Shown: positions 32,000 to 40,151 of the stretch, piece after piece
How positions within the stretch are numbered: position 1 is the first letter of the stretch
Layout of the letters: every line of letters starts with the position of its first letter
Assembly: GCA_002389045.1 (NCBI GenBank)
Contig: DGNS01000015.1
Coordinates: 183,991-247,990, forward strand
Reading direction: 5' to 3'
DNA: 64,000 nucleotides
Origin: Thiotrichaceae bacterium UBA4486
GTDB taxonomy: Bacteria; Pseudomonadota; Gammaproteobacteria; Eutrophobiales; Eutrophobiaceae
Notes under the pieces: model-generated
What the model saw: only the letters and a program-made list of their open reading frames with translations
What the model was told of the DNA's origin: nothing
The model's database searches: none
Program-made: the position numbers and the translations under genes

Positions 32000-32572
32000 T
32001 CATTCAAATAACTGCTTCATGTTGACGTCTTTCTTTTCTTCCTCGCTGAACTCCAGCAACTCGCGCGGCCCGAAATTGAACATGCGGGCGATGACGACAT
32101 CGGGGAACTGTTCGATGCGGACATTATTATTGTTGACGCTTTCGTTATAGAACTCGCGGCGATCGGCAATGCTGTTTTCCAGGCCGGAAATACGGTTTTG
32201 CAAATGCATGAAGTTATCGTTGGCTTTCAGGTCCGGGTAGGCTTCGGCGACGGCGAAGAGATTGCCCAGACCCATGCGCAACTGGGTTTCCGCCGGTCCC
32301 AGCGCAGCGACATCGCCCTTCTCGCGGGCGTTGAACACGGCGCTGCGTGCCTGCATGACTTTATCCAGCGTCTCCTGTTCGTATTGCATGTATTGCTTGC
32401 AAGTCTCCACCAGCTTCGGCAGTTCATCGTGACGCTGTTTCAGCAGGACATCGATGTTTGCCCAGGCTTTGTCGACATTGTGTTTGAGTGAAACGAGGTT
32501 GTTGTAGAGAGTGATGCCGTAAATAACGACGGCCGCCAGCAGACCCCAGAAAATGAATGTGGATACGTCCAT
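32000..32572 (-). CDS. lemA: LemA family protein
   Basis: A 190-residue protein with one N-terminal membrane helix (STFIFWGLLAAVVIYGI) and the LemA helical core (NNLVSLKHNVDKAWANIDVL, YPDLKANDNFMHLQNRI). The ATG at 32572 has AGAGGACAG just upstream; an ATG at 32641 would add 23 residues ahead of the membrane helix. It heads the LemA-GIDE pair. LemA proteins occur widely at the inner membrane without known function. Confidence 0.88.
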   Translation of the reverse strand: MDVSTFIFWGLLAAVVIYGITLYNNLVSLKHNVDKAWANIDVLLKQRHDELPKLVETCKQYMQYEQETLDKVMQARSAVFNAREKGDVAALGPAETQLRMGLGNLFAVAEAYPDLKANDNFMHLQNRISGLENSIADRREFYNESVNNNNVRIEQFPDVVIARMFNFGPRELLEFSEEEKKDVNMKQLFE

Positions 32573-32654
32573 AACTCTGTCCTCTAAGATGAATGGGCGC
32601 CGCGGCCCGGGAACGCTCACAACGATTTGAACAAGCACCACATGCTAATGTAAA

Positions 32655-32669
32655 TGAAAACAATTTTCA
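32655..32669. promoter_or_regulatory. Fur-box-like palindrome upstream of bfr
   Basis: TGAAAACAATTTTCA is a perfect 6-3-6 palindrome within AATGAAAACAATTTTCAATT. It lies about 90 bp ahead of bfr and follows the Fur pattern in most positions, but is the weakest of the four in this region. Confidence 0.5.
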
Positions 32670-32754
32670 ATTGTAAATCAATTACTTATTGCTTGACCCA
32701 GGTCAATCCCTGAGCTAGCTTAGCCTTTATCTAAAACCCGTCCGAGGAACGATC

Positions 32755-33219
32755 ATGCAAGGCGATAAAAAGGTTATCGAACTACTGAACAAGGTGCTGA
32801 AAAATGAGCTGACCGCCATAAACCAGTACTTTTTGCATGCGCGCATGTACAAGAACTGGGGCTTCAAGGAACTCGACGAACACGAGTACCACGAGTCTGT
32901 TGACGAAATGAAGCACGCCGATCAACTCATCGAACGCATACTTTTCCTTGAAGGGCTGCCCAACCTGCAGGATCTCGGCAAATTGCGCATCGGCGAGAAC
33001 CCGAAGGAAATGCTGGAAGCGGACCTGGCCCTGGAACGCGAAGCTCTGCCCGATCTGAAACAGGCCATCCAGTATTGCGAGGAATGCCGCGATTATGTGT
33101 CACGAGAGCTGTTTGAGAGCATCCTGGAGAGTGAGGAAGAGCATATCGACTGGTTGGAAACCCAGCTCGAGTTGATGGAAAAAGTCAGTATGGAGAACTA
33201 CTTACAGTCAAAAATGTAA
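32755..33219 (+). CDS. bfr: Bacterioferritin
   Basis: A 154-residue ferritin-like protein with every diiron ligand in place: Glu18, Glu51, His54, Glu94, Glu127 and His130. The heme ligand Met52 is also present. It should form a 24-subunit shell that oxidises and stores iron, with heme between subunit pairs for release. A Fur-type palindrome lies in its promoter, and bfd, the release partner, follows 108 bp downstream behind its own Fur-like box. Confidence 0.97.
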   Translation: MQGDKKVIELLNKVLKNELTAINQYFLHARMYKNWGFKELDEHEYHESVDEMKHADQLIERILFLEGLPNLQDLGKLRIGENPKEMLEADLALEREALPDLKQAIQYCEECRDYVSRELFESILESEEEHIDWLETQLELMEKVSMENYLQSKM

Positions 33220-33257
33220 ATTTATTGGGGATCAGGCCGGAGAATTGAAATTTTCTA

Positions 33258-33276
33258 TTGAAAATGATTCTCATTA
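33258..33276. promoter_or_regulatory. Fur box upstream of bfd
   Basis: TTGAAAATGATTCTCATTA closely follows the GATAATGATTATCATT pattern of Fur sites. It lies about 52 bp ahead of the bfd start, in the expected promoter position, so iron starvation should induce bfd. Confidence 0.7.
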
Positions 33277-33327
33277 GTACTATCTTTACTCTTAACGATA
33301 GCTACTTATGACCCGGTTTGATGCCCC

Positions 33328-33510
33328 ATGTTTGTATGTGTTTGTAATGCTGTAACCGAGAATGATATCCGCAGCGCCGCTTCGCGCGGCGTGGATTCAC
33401 TCGAAGCCCTGACCAGTGAACTCAACGTTGGTGGTTGCTGCGGCAGTTGCTGCGAAATCGCCACGGAATGCCTGAATAACGCACTGGTCACGGCACAGCC
33501 CGCCGCCTGA
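33328..33510 (+). CDS. bfd: Bacterioferritin-associated ferredoxin
   Basis: A 60-residue 2Fe-2S protein with the four cluster ligands Cys4, Cys6, Cys38 and Cys41 (CVC and CCGSC). It passes electrons to bacterioferritin to release iron. Length and spacing match Bfd closely. It is preceded by a strong Fur-like box, which fits induction under low iron. Confidence 0.95.
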   Translation: MFVCVCNAVTENDIRSAASRGVDSLEALTSELNVGGCCGSCCEIATECLNNALVTAQPAA

Positions 33511-33589
33511 TTTAACTGTCCCGCCTTTCGCTGCCGCAGTTGATTGCGGCAACGATCACCGCTTTGTTTCAAGAATAACCAACGCCGAT

Positions 33590-33612
33590 GAGACGTTAAT
33601 ACATGACGTCTC
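33590..33612. repeat. Inverted repeat between convergent bfd and the 33611 gene
   Basis: GAGACGT and ACGTCTC pair perfectly around nine bases. It lies between two converging transcripts and overlaps the last two bases of the stop codon of the minus-strand gene. It may help end both, although it lacks a T-run. Confidence 0.4.
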
Positions 33613-33847
33613 AGTGATACCGGGTATGGTTTGCCTCAACTGCCACATTCGACTCGTTTCTCAACACGCGTATACGATGCGCCGCTTCCAGCAGCGTCTC
33701 CACCACCGCGAAAAAGTGCGCCATTTTCAGGCGCAGTGATAGCGGGCCAATGCCCAGGTGCACGGTATTGCAGTCTTCGCACATCCACACATCACAGGCC
33801 CGGGTACGGCTAATGGCCAAGAGCTCACACGGTTTATCCATGATCAT
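33611..33847 (-). CDS. Small Cys-pair protein of unknown function, last of a three-gene unit
   Basis: A 78-residue protein with a short Cys-rich opening (Cys6, then CDVWMCEDC: Cys18, Cys22, Cys25) and a helical end (HFFAVVETLLEAAHRI). The Cys spacing is that of a zinc or iron-sulfur knuckle, but I do not recognise the family. It begins 3 bp after the end of the 33851-34150 gene and lies in a unit whose promoter region carries a strong Fur box. Iron-dependent expression is thus likely. Confidence 0.6.
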   Translation of the reverse strand: MIMDKPCELLAISRTRACDVWMCEDCNTVHLGIGPLSLRLKMAHFFAVVETLLEAAHRIRVLRNESNVAVEANHTRYH

Positions 33848-33850
33848 TCC

Positions 33851-34150
33851 TCAGTGCAGGGTGGAGCCCGCCAGGGGCATCCGGGTGGATTGCTGGCCGT
33901 GGTCGGCGCTATGCGCGGCAATCGCCAGCCATTGATCCATGACTCGTTCGCTGGTGCGAATCATGAAACCGGAATCCTGGTCCGGATGGCGGGCGAGCCG
34001 CTGCAGATGATCGCGGATCCCCCTGAGTACGCTCGGATCCGGTTGCCGGGCATACCGTGTCATCAGGAATAACAATGAAGCGAGGACGACTTCGTAGCTC
34101 GTTGGACCGCCTTCTGCGGTTGCGTTGTGTTCTGGCTGTTCAGTTTTCAT
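33851..34150 (-). CDS. Small protein of unknown function in a Fur-controlled unit
   Basis: A 99-residue protein with a helical core (SYEVVLASLLFLMTRYARQP; LRGIRDHLQRLARHPD; RVMDQWLAIAAHSAD) and a polar tail. There is no signal peptide or known motif. The ATG lies inside the last codons of the upstream gene, an 11-bp overlap, so translation is coupled. Its job is unknown; the Fur box at 34555-34575 is the only hint. Confidence 0.6.
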   Translation of the reverse strand: MKTEQPEHNATAEGGPTSYEVVLASLLFLMTRYARQPDPSVLRGIRDHLQRLARHPDQDSGFMIRTSERVMDQWLAIAAHSADHGQQSTRMPLAGSTLH

Positions 34151-34514
34151 GGGAGCTCCTTGACTTCACTTGGTTTGACTTCACGTGGCTTGATTTCATG
34201 TGGCCGAACCGGGGCGTGAAACGCCAGTCGCCGGCCGGGTTGGCTTTATCTGTTGAGTAGGTCGCGTCATTGCGTGCATCGCCGGACCGGGAGACCAGAC
34301 TTTCACCGCAGGCAATCAGGAACAGGTTTTTAACCAGCAGCTTCATGCCGTATTTATCCGGTTGCAGAAATTCTTCTGGCTTAATCTCACCGTTCTCGAA
34401 CATTTCCTGGATTTTCTCCATGCGCCAGCGCAAGCGTACACGGCCGGTTCCCTGTTCGATGACACACAGTTGTGGCTTCCCATCAACGAAATTGGCATGA
34501 ACGATATATTGCAT
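34140..34514 (-). CDS. Unknown protein, first of a Fur-controlled unit, with 5-residue repeats at the end
   Basis: A 124-residue protein. The first 75 residues (YIVHANFVDGKPQLCVIEQ, RWRMEKIQEMFENGEI, YGMKLLVKNLFLIACGESL) form a compact-looking domain I do not recognise. The last 20 residues contain three copies of a His/Gln-x-Lys-Ser unit (HMKSS, HVKSN, QVKSR), encoded by a 15-bp tandem repeat at 34160-34204. It is divergent from the porin gene, and a perfect Fur box lies between the two starts, so both directions should respond to iron. Confidence 0.65.
   Translation of the reverse strand: MQYIVHANFVDGKPQLCVIEQGTGRVRLRWRMEKIQEMFENGEIKPEEFLQPDKYGMKLLVKNLFLIACGESLVSRSGDARNDATYSTDKANPAGDWRFTPRFGHMKSSHVKSNQVKSRSSHEN
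34160..34204. repeat. Three 15-bp tandem repeats inside the 34140-34514 gene
   Basis: Units ttgacttcacttggt, ttgacttcacgtggc and ttgatttcatgtggc follow each other in frame. The last two differ from the first at three or four positions. They give three variant 5-residue units at the C-terminus. Confidence 0.85.
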
Positions 34515-34554
34515 TGCAAATAATTCTCCCTTACGTATTATATTGCCTGATTGT

Positions 34555-34575
34555 AAATGATAATTATTATCATTT
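34555..34575. promoter_or_regulatory. Fur box between two divergent units
   Basis: AAATGATAATTATTATCATTT is a perfect 21-bp palindrome that matches the Fur pattern nearly throughout. It lies 40 bp from the 34514 start and 35 bp from the porin start at 34611, well placed to repress both. Confidence 0.88.
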
Positions 34576-34610
34576 GTAATACTTTTTAGTTTAATCCAGG
34601 GAGAAAAAAA

Positions 34611-35957
34611 ATGAGCTTTTTAACTTTTGATAGCAAAATTTTATCAAAAACAATAGGTTGTATTTTCTTTAGCAGTATGGTGGCCTTACCGGCGAGTGCC
34701 GAAGCCCCTTCCAGCGAGGAAATGTGGCGTATGATCCAGGAGCAGCAAAAGCTGATTGAGGAGTTGAAAGCCCGGCTGGAAGAGACAGATGGAAAGGTCG
34801 AAGTCGCCAAGAAAGAAGTGAATGAGGCAAAACAGGAAGTCGAGGCGGCTACGGAAGCCATGGCGGTGGCCCAGGAAACCCGCTCTCAAGGCGCCTCATG
34901 GGCGGACAAAACCAGCATCGGCGGTTACGGGGAACTGCACTACAACAACCTGAACGATCAGAATGAAAATGACGGTACAGGCGCCGATGATGTGGATCGT
35001 GTCGACTTCCACCGTTTTGTGATCTATCTGGCCCATGAATTCAATGACGATATTCGTTTCTTCTCTGAACTGGAGGTTGAACACGCCCTCGCCGGCGATG
35101 GCCAGCCAGGGGAAGTGGAACTGGAACAGGGCTGGATCGAAATGGATATCAATGACCATCACCGGGTTCGCGCCGGCCTGGATATACTGCCCATCGGCCT
35201 GATCAACCCGACGCACGAACCGGATACGTTCTACGGTGTTGAGCGCAATCGTATTGAATCGGAAATCATACCGGCCACCTGGTGGGAAGCCGGGATCAGC
35301 GTCATTGGCGAATTCGCACCGGGCTGGAATTATGATGTGGTCGTGCATTCCGGTCTGGATGTGCCCACTACCGGTGGCAGTGCATTCCGTCCCCGATCCG
35401 GGCGCCTGAAAGTGGCCAATGCCGATGATACCGAACTGGCGACAACGGCACGTTTGCGTTACACCGGTATCGCCGGCCTGGAAGTGGGTATCTCGGGCCA
35501 GTACCAGCGCGATATCACCGCCGGCGATGACCTGTTCGATGTTCCGGCGACGCTGTTCGAAGGCCACGTCGACTACAAGCACAGCAGCGGTTTGGCTGTC
35601 CGCGCCCTGTATGCACGCTGGGACCTGGACGATGACAACCTGCCCCTGCCCGGCGCCGGCGTGGATGCCGTCAATGCCGACAACCTGGTGGGCTGGTATG
35701 TGGAACCTGCGTACCGGTTCAAGGCGCCCTTCAACATTCCGGGCGATATCGGCGTGTTCGCACGCTACAGTGAATGGGATCAACGCAACCAGCTTGGTAC
35801 ACACCGGTTTGAGGAGTTCTCAAGTATCGTAACCGGTTTTAACTGGTGGCCGCATGAAAACGTGGTGTTCAAGTTCGATTACCAGAACGAGGATGCGGAC
35901 GCCCCCGTGGACCGGGTGCTGGACGGCGTCAACCTCGGCCTGGGCTATCAGTTCTGA
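34611..35957 (+). CDS. Outer-membrane porin with N-terminal coiled coil (OprO/OprP-like)
   Basis: A 448-residue protein. It has a signal peptide ending near PASA-EA, then a coiled coil (about residues 40-95, EEMWRMIQEQQKLIEELK) and a beta-barrel of alternating strands that ends GLGYQF. The terminal Phe is the usual signal for the BAM complex. It resembles phosphate-selective or carbohydrate porins, but under a Fur box it may instead pass iron chelates or another substrate; this is inference. The stop is 25 bp ahead of a strong hairpin. Confidence 0.85.
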   Translation: MSFLTFDSKILSKTIGCIFFSSMVALPASAEAPSSEEMWRMIQEQQKLIEELKARLEETDGKVEVAKKEVNEAKQEVEAATEAMAVAQETRSQGASWADKTSIGGYGELHYNNLNDQNENDGTGADDVDRVDFHRFVIYLAHEFNDDIRFFSELEVEHALAGDGQPGEVELEQGWIEMDINDHHRVRAGLDILPIGLINPTHEPDTFYGVERNRIESEIIPATWWEAGISVIGEFAPGWNYDVVVHSGLDVPTTGGSAFRPRSGRLKVANADDTELATTARLRYTGIAGLEVGISGQYQRDITAGDDLFDVPATLFEGHVDYKHSSGLAVRALYARWDLDDDNLPLPGAGVDAVNADNLVGWYVEPAYRFKAPFNIPGDIGVFARYSEWDQRNQLGTHRFEEFSSIVTGFNWWPHENVVFKFDYQNEDADAPVDRVLDGVNLGLGYQF

Positions 35958-35985
35958 TTATCCGGACCATGCGTTGTGATAAACT

Positions 35986-36009
35986 CCGGGGCGTTTTTTT
36001 ACGCCCCGG
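35986..36009. terminator. Hairpin between porin and FMN-binding genes, T-run in its loop
   Basis: CCGGGGCGT and ACGCCCCGG form a perfect 9-bp stem around six T. There is no T-run after it, so termination is uncertain. It lies 8 bp ahead of the likely start at 36017 and could also restrict access to that ribosome-binding site. Confidence 0.5.
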
Positions 36010-36016
36010 TATTGTT

Positions 36017-36538
36017 ATGAAAACAAGTCTGTGCCGATATCTTTTTTCAGCATTGCTGTGTACCTCATTCATGGTTGCTGCAACAGGTGTATATATGCAG
36101 CCGGAGGAATTCATCAAGTCGGTGTTTGCCGGCAATCCTCCGCAGGCGGAGCGACTGTGGATCACCCGGGAACTGAACGAGGACATACGCCGCATCCTGG
36201 AACGTGATCTCGGCATGATGCGCCTGCGCTACTGGCAACGTGACGGGCGCACGGCCTGGATTCTGGAAGAAGTGGGCAAGGAAAAACCCATTACCACCGG
36301 CTGGGTAGTCAATGACAGTGGCATCGAACAGCTCGAAGTGCTCATTTTTCGCGAGAGCCGGGGCTGGGAGATCCGTTATCCGTTTTTCACCGATCAGTTC
36401 AAGGGGTTACAACTGAAACAGAACCTGGAACTGGACGGACATATAGACGCCATATCCGGGGCCACGCTGTCGCGCAACGCTATGCTCAAGCTGTCGAGGC
36501 TGGCGCTGTTTCTGCACGACCGGGTGACGGGGCAATGA
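36017..36538 (+). CDS. Periplasmic FMN-binding protein with a flavinylation motif
   Basis: A 173-residue protein with a signal peptide (MKTSLCRYLFSALLCTSF) and an FMN-binding domain. The C-terminal DAISGAT matches the DxxSGAT site at which ApbE attaches FMN covalently, the Thr being residue 150. It should carry electrons in the periplasm. An in-frame ATG at 35969 would add 16 residues and read through the hairpin, so 36017 is preferred; the ribosome-binding site is poor for both. The stop overlaps the start of the PepSY gene (ATGA), so the two are coupled. No apbE is in the window. Confidence 0.78.
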   Translation: MKTSLCRYLFSALLCTSFMVAATGVYMQPEEFIKSVFAGNPPQAERLWITRELNEDIRRILERDLGMMRLRYWQRDGRTAWILEEVGKEKPITTGWVVNDSGIEQLEVLIFRESRGWEIRYPFFTDQFKGLQLKQNLELDGHIDAISGATLSRNAMLKLSRLALFLHDRVTGQ

Positions 36539-37254
36539 CCTGGAAAATTCTCCAGCGCTGGCACCGGCGCATCGGTATCACGGCCGCCATTGTCGTCGTC
36601 CTGTTATGTGTCAGCGGAATTTTACTGAACCATACCACTGAGCTGAAATTGTCTGAACGCTACGTCGGCGTGGGCTGGATGCTCGACTGGTACGATATTC
36701 ACCCGGCACAGCCACCGCTCAGTTACCGTGTCGGGCAAACACACATCACCCGGGTGGGTGATCGGCTTTACTATAACGACGAGGAGGCGGCTACCGCAGT
36801 TACGCAATTGCACGGTGCCGTTGCCTACGGCGATTGGGTCGTGGTTGGCGTGGATGCTCGCCTGCTGGTTTTCGATGGCGGCGGGCAACTGGTTGAACAA
36901 CTGGATGGCATGGATGGCGTTCCTTCCGGTATGCGGGAGTTGGGAGTGGATGACCACGGCCAAATCATCATCCGCGCCGCGCATGGCGATTACCGTCTCG
37001 ATTTCAGTTCGATTCACTGGGAGGAAGAGGATGAAATAGCGGCGGCATGGAGCGAGCCGGTCGGGATCAACCCGGCGCTGGAGCAGAGATTGCTCGAGCG
37101 TTACCGTGGCCGCGGATTGCCCGTGGAGCGTGTCCTGCTTGATTTGCATTCCGGCCGCATACTGGGGAACCAGGGTGTCTGGCTGATGGACCTGTTCGCG
37201 GTGCTGTTCCTGGTGCTGGCGGTGACAGGCATCTGGATGTGGCTGAAGCGTTAG
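36535..37254 (+). CDS. PepSY-type membrane protein
   Basis: A 239-residue protein with a membrane helix at about residues 14-33 and a second near the C-terminus (VWLMDLFAVLFLVLAVTGIWMW). Between them lies a periplasmic domain. The layout matches PepSY-associated transmembrane proteins, some of which pass electrons across the membrane to FMN-bearing partners or to iron. It overlaps the FMN-binding gene by 4 bp, so the two probably act together. The neighbouring fbpABC suggests a ferric reductase, by inference. Confidence 0.72.
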   Translation: MTWKILQRWHRRIGITAAIVVVLLCVSGILLNHTTELKLSERYVGVGWMLDWYDIHPAQPPLSYRVGQTHITRVGDRLYYNDEEAATAVTQLHGAVAYGDWVVVGVDARLLVFDGGGQLVEQLDGMDGVPSGMRELGVDDHGQIIIRAAHGDYRLDFSSIHWEEEDEIAAAWSEPVGINPALEQRLLERYRGRGLPVERVLLDLHSGRILGNQGVWLMDLFAVLFLVLAVTGIWMWLKR

Positions 37255-37396
37255 CGCGCATTTCTCACCATAAATGACTGGGTTGGCCCAGTGGGCCATC
37301 GATCACAGGGAAATTATCCGTAATTGCAGATGACTCGTTGGATATTGTATACGGATTTTCCTCCACGTTTGATCGAGCGCAAATCATTCTTTAAAT

Positions 37397-37422
37397 AAAT
37401 GATATAAGTTATCATTATCATT
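37397..37422. promoter_or_regulatory. Fur box upstream of fbpA
   Basis: AAATGATATAAGTTATCATTATCATT holds overlapping hexamers of the GATAAT type (TGATAT, TTATCA, TTATCA) and sits 25-50 bp before the fbpA start. Note that this stretch is given as its key hexamers within positions 37397-37422. Confidence 0.75.
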
Positions 37423-37446
37423 CAATTTGTGGTTAGGGTTTACCGA

Positions 37447-38451
37447 ATGCGTTTATACTTTTTGTTTTTCATTGCATTATTCATTTCTACGGCCGTCTCG
37501 GCGGAAGTGAACATTTACTCAGCCCGCAAAGAGGCGCTCATCAAACCGCTGTTGCAACGATTTACCGAGGCGAGCGGAACACGTGTCAACCTGGTCACCG
37601 GCGATGCCGATGCACTGATCAAACGTCTTGAAATCGAGGGTAAAAACAGTCCGGCTGACGTGCTGTTGACCGTGGATGCCGCCCGCCTGTACCGCGCCAA
37701 AACCCGGGGACTGTTCCAGAAGATCCCGTCCGAAATGGTTTCTGCGCGGGTGCCGGCCAGGTACCGCGATGAGGATGGCTACTGGACAGGATTGTCACTG
37801 CGCGCCCGGGTGATCGCCTATGCCACCGACCGGGTCAATCCGAATCAACTGACCACCTACGAGGACCTCGCTGATCCGAAATGGCGGGGCCGGATCTGCG
37901 TGCGATCCTCGTCCAACATTTACAACCAGTCTCTGGTGGCCGGCCTGGTGGCGCATCTCGGTATCGAGAAGACCGGGACCTGGGCAAATGGTCTGGTTGA
38001 AAATTTTGCCCGCGCGCCCAGGGGCGGTGACCGTGACCAGATCAAGGCCGTGGCGGCCGGTCAATGCGACCTGGCGCTGGTCAATACCTATTATATCGGC
38101 GGCATGCTGACTTCCAGTATTGAAGCGGAGCGCAATGCGGCCCGGCACATCGGCGTGTTCTGGCCCAACCAGCAAGGCCGTGGCGCGCATATCAATATCA
38201 GTGGCATCGGCATCACGGCGGCGTCGAAAAATACCGAACAGGCAAAGCGGCTGATCGAGTTTCTGCTCTCGGACGAGGCCCAGCACTGGTACGCCGAAAC
38301 CAACTTCGAGTACCCGGTAGTCGATGGCATCAGGCCCAGTGAGACCCTGCAACAGTGGGGTGACTTCAAGGCCGATGAACTGCCCATGAACAGGCTGGGC
38401 GAGTTTAACTCCGAGGCCCTGCGTATCATGGATCGGGCGGGCTGGAAGTAA
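37447..38451 (+). CDS. fbpA: Ferric iron ABC transporter, substrate-binding protein
   Basis: A 334-residue periplasmic binding protein with a signal peptide ending AVSA-EV, then VNIYSARKEALIKPLL. The family hinge-region segments are present, including PRGGDRDQIKAVAAGQCD and the double-Tyr stretch VNTYYIGGM, which holds Tyr ligands for ferric ion. The start at 37447 has TTAGGG upstream and is preferred over a GTG at 37429. Fur-box-like sequence lies in the promoter. It feeds the FbpB permease encoded 8 bp downstream. Confidence 0.93.
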   Translation: MRLYFLFFIALFISTAVSAEVNIYSARKEALIKPLLQRFTEASGTRVNLVTGDADALIKRLEIEGKNSPADVLLTVDAARLYRAKTRGLFQKIPSEMVSARVPARYRDEDGYWTGLSLRARVIAYATDRVNPNQLTTYEDLADPKWRGRICVRSSSNIYNQSLVAGLVAHLGIEKTGTWANGLVENFARAPRGGDRDQIKAVAAGQCDLALVNTYYIGGMLTSSIEAERNAARHIGVFWPNQQGRGAHINISGIGITAASKNTEQAKRLIEFLLSDEAQHWYAETNFEYPVVDGIRPSETLQQWGDFKADELPMNRLGEFNSEALRIMDRAGWK

Positions 38452-38459
38452 GCCGGGAC

Positions 38460-40151
38460 ATGCCCAGTTCCGCCACCACGGTCACCGGCTATTCGGCGCC
38501 GGCCGGGTTCCCGGTGCTGAAACCGTGGACTGTGCTGGTCCTGTTCCTGGTAATGATTTTCGCGGTGCCCCTGATCACCGTAATCAGCAGTGTCTTTGTC
38601 CCCAACGCGGAAATCTGGCGACACCTTCGCGAGACGGTACTTGCCGATTACATCACCAATTCCTTGCTGCTGATGTTCGGGGTCGGCGTTATTACTCTCC
38701 TGATCGGGGTGATAACGGCCTGGCTGGTGACCATGTTCCGCTTTCCGGGCAGTCGCCAGTTCGAATGGGCGCTGTTGTTGCCCATGTCCATCCCGGCCTA
38801 CATCATTGCCTATACCTACACCGGTGTTCTGGATGTCGGTGGTCCGTTGCAGATCTGGATCCGCGAGTACTTCGGGATCGGCTACGGCGATTACTGGTTT
38901 CCCGAAATACGTTCCCTCGGTGGCGCCGTGTGCATGCTCAGCCTGGTGCTGTATCCCTATGTTTACCTGCTCACCCGTGCCGCGTTCGTGGAGCAGTCGG
39001 TGTGCGTGCTGGAAGTCTCGCGCACCCTGGGTTGCGGACCCCTGCGTTCCTTTTACCGTATAGGTATCGCACTGGCGCGCCCGGCCATTATCGTCGGCTT
39101 ATCCCTCGTGCTGATGGAAACCCTGGCCGACTACGGCACCGTGCAGTATTTCGGCGTCGCCACGTTTACAACGGGGATCTTCCGCACCTGGTTCGGGCTC
39201 GGTGACAGCGTCGCGGCGGCGCAGCTTTCCGCCCTGATGATGTTTTTTGTCATCATCCTGCTGTACCTGGAATATCATTCACGCCACCGCTCACGGTTTC
39301 ATCACACCAGTACACGCTACCGCAACATCCGCAAACTGCCGCTCACCGGTTCATCGGCCTGGCTGGCGACGTTCGTTTGCGCCCTGCCGGTGTTGCTTGG
39401 ATTTATTGTACCGCTGTTTTTTCTGATGCAATGGGCGCGACAGACCTGGGGTATCGTTATTAGTGAGGATTTTTTCCAACTCATATACAACAGCATGGTG
39501 CTGGCCAGTATCACGGCCGTGGTGGCCATGATCCTGTCCATGGTCATGGCCTACGGCAAACGCCAGAGCGGCAGTCGCACCATCCGCCTGGGCACACGTT
39601 TCGTCGGCATGGGTTATGCCATACCCGGAACGGTCATTGCCGTTGGCGTGCTGCTGCCCTTTGCCTGGGTGGACCGGCATATCGATGTGTTCTTTAGCAC
39701 CCGTTTCGGTATCAATACCGGGCTGCTACTGAGTGGTACGCTGGTGGCGCTGGTGTTCGCCTACCTGGTGCGCTTTATGGCGGTTTCATTAAATACCGTG
39801 GATGCCGCGCTGATGAAAGTAAAACCGTCGATGGACGAAGCGGCGCGATCCATGGGCATGAAGGATCTCGCCATTCTGAAAAGAATTCATATTCCTATGA
39901 TCCGCGGCAGCCTGCTTACCGCAACCTTGCTGGTATTCGTGGATGTGCTGAAGGAACTGCCGGCAACCCTGATCCTGAGGCCATTCAATTACAATACGCT
40001 GGCAATCCGCACCTATGAACTCGCCAACGAGGAACGACTGGCGGAAGCGGCCTGTCCGGCGCTGGCCATCGTGCTGGTGTCCATCATCCCCGTGGTTCTG
40101 CTCAGCCGTTCCATTTCCCGTTCCAGACCCGGTAGTCATGCACTCGGTTAA
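38460..40151 (+). CDS. fbpB: Ferric iron ABC transporter, fused permease
   Basis: A 563-residue inner-membrane protein made of two similar permease halves. Each has the EAA loop that contacts the ATPase (EVSRTLGCGPLRSFYRIGI in the first half and DEAARSMGMKDLAILKRI in the second). Such fused permeases are typical of FbpB/SfuB. It overlaps fbpC by 14 bp and starts 8 bp after fbpA. Confidence 0.94.
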   Translation: MPSSATTVTGYSAPAGFPVLKPWTVLVLFLVMIFAVPLITVISSVFVPNAEIWRHLRETVLADYITNSLLLMFGVGVITLLIGVITAWLVTMFRFPGSRQFEWALLLPMSIPAYIIAYTYTGVLDVGGPLQIWIREYFGIGYGDYWFPEIRSLGGAVCMLSLVLYPYVYLLTRAAFVEQSVCVLEVSRTLGCGPLRSFYRIGIALARPAIIVGLSLVLMETLADYGTVQYFGVATFTTGIFRTWFGLGDSVAAAQLSALMMFFVIILLYLEYHSRHRSRFHHTSTRYRNIRKLPLTGSSAWLATFVCALPVLLGFIVPLFFLMQWARQTWGIVISEDFFQLIYNSMVLASITAVVAMILSMVMAYGKRQSGSRTIRLGTRFVGMGYAIPGTVIAVGVLLPFAWVDRHIDVFFSTRFGINTGLLLSGTLVALVFAYLVRFMAVSLNTVDAALMKVKPSMDEAARSMGMKDLAILKRIHIPMIRGSLLTATLLVFVDVLKELPATLILRPFNYNTLAIRTYELANEERLAEAACPALAIVLVSIIPVVLLSRSISRSRPGSHALG

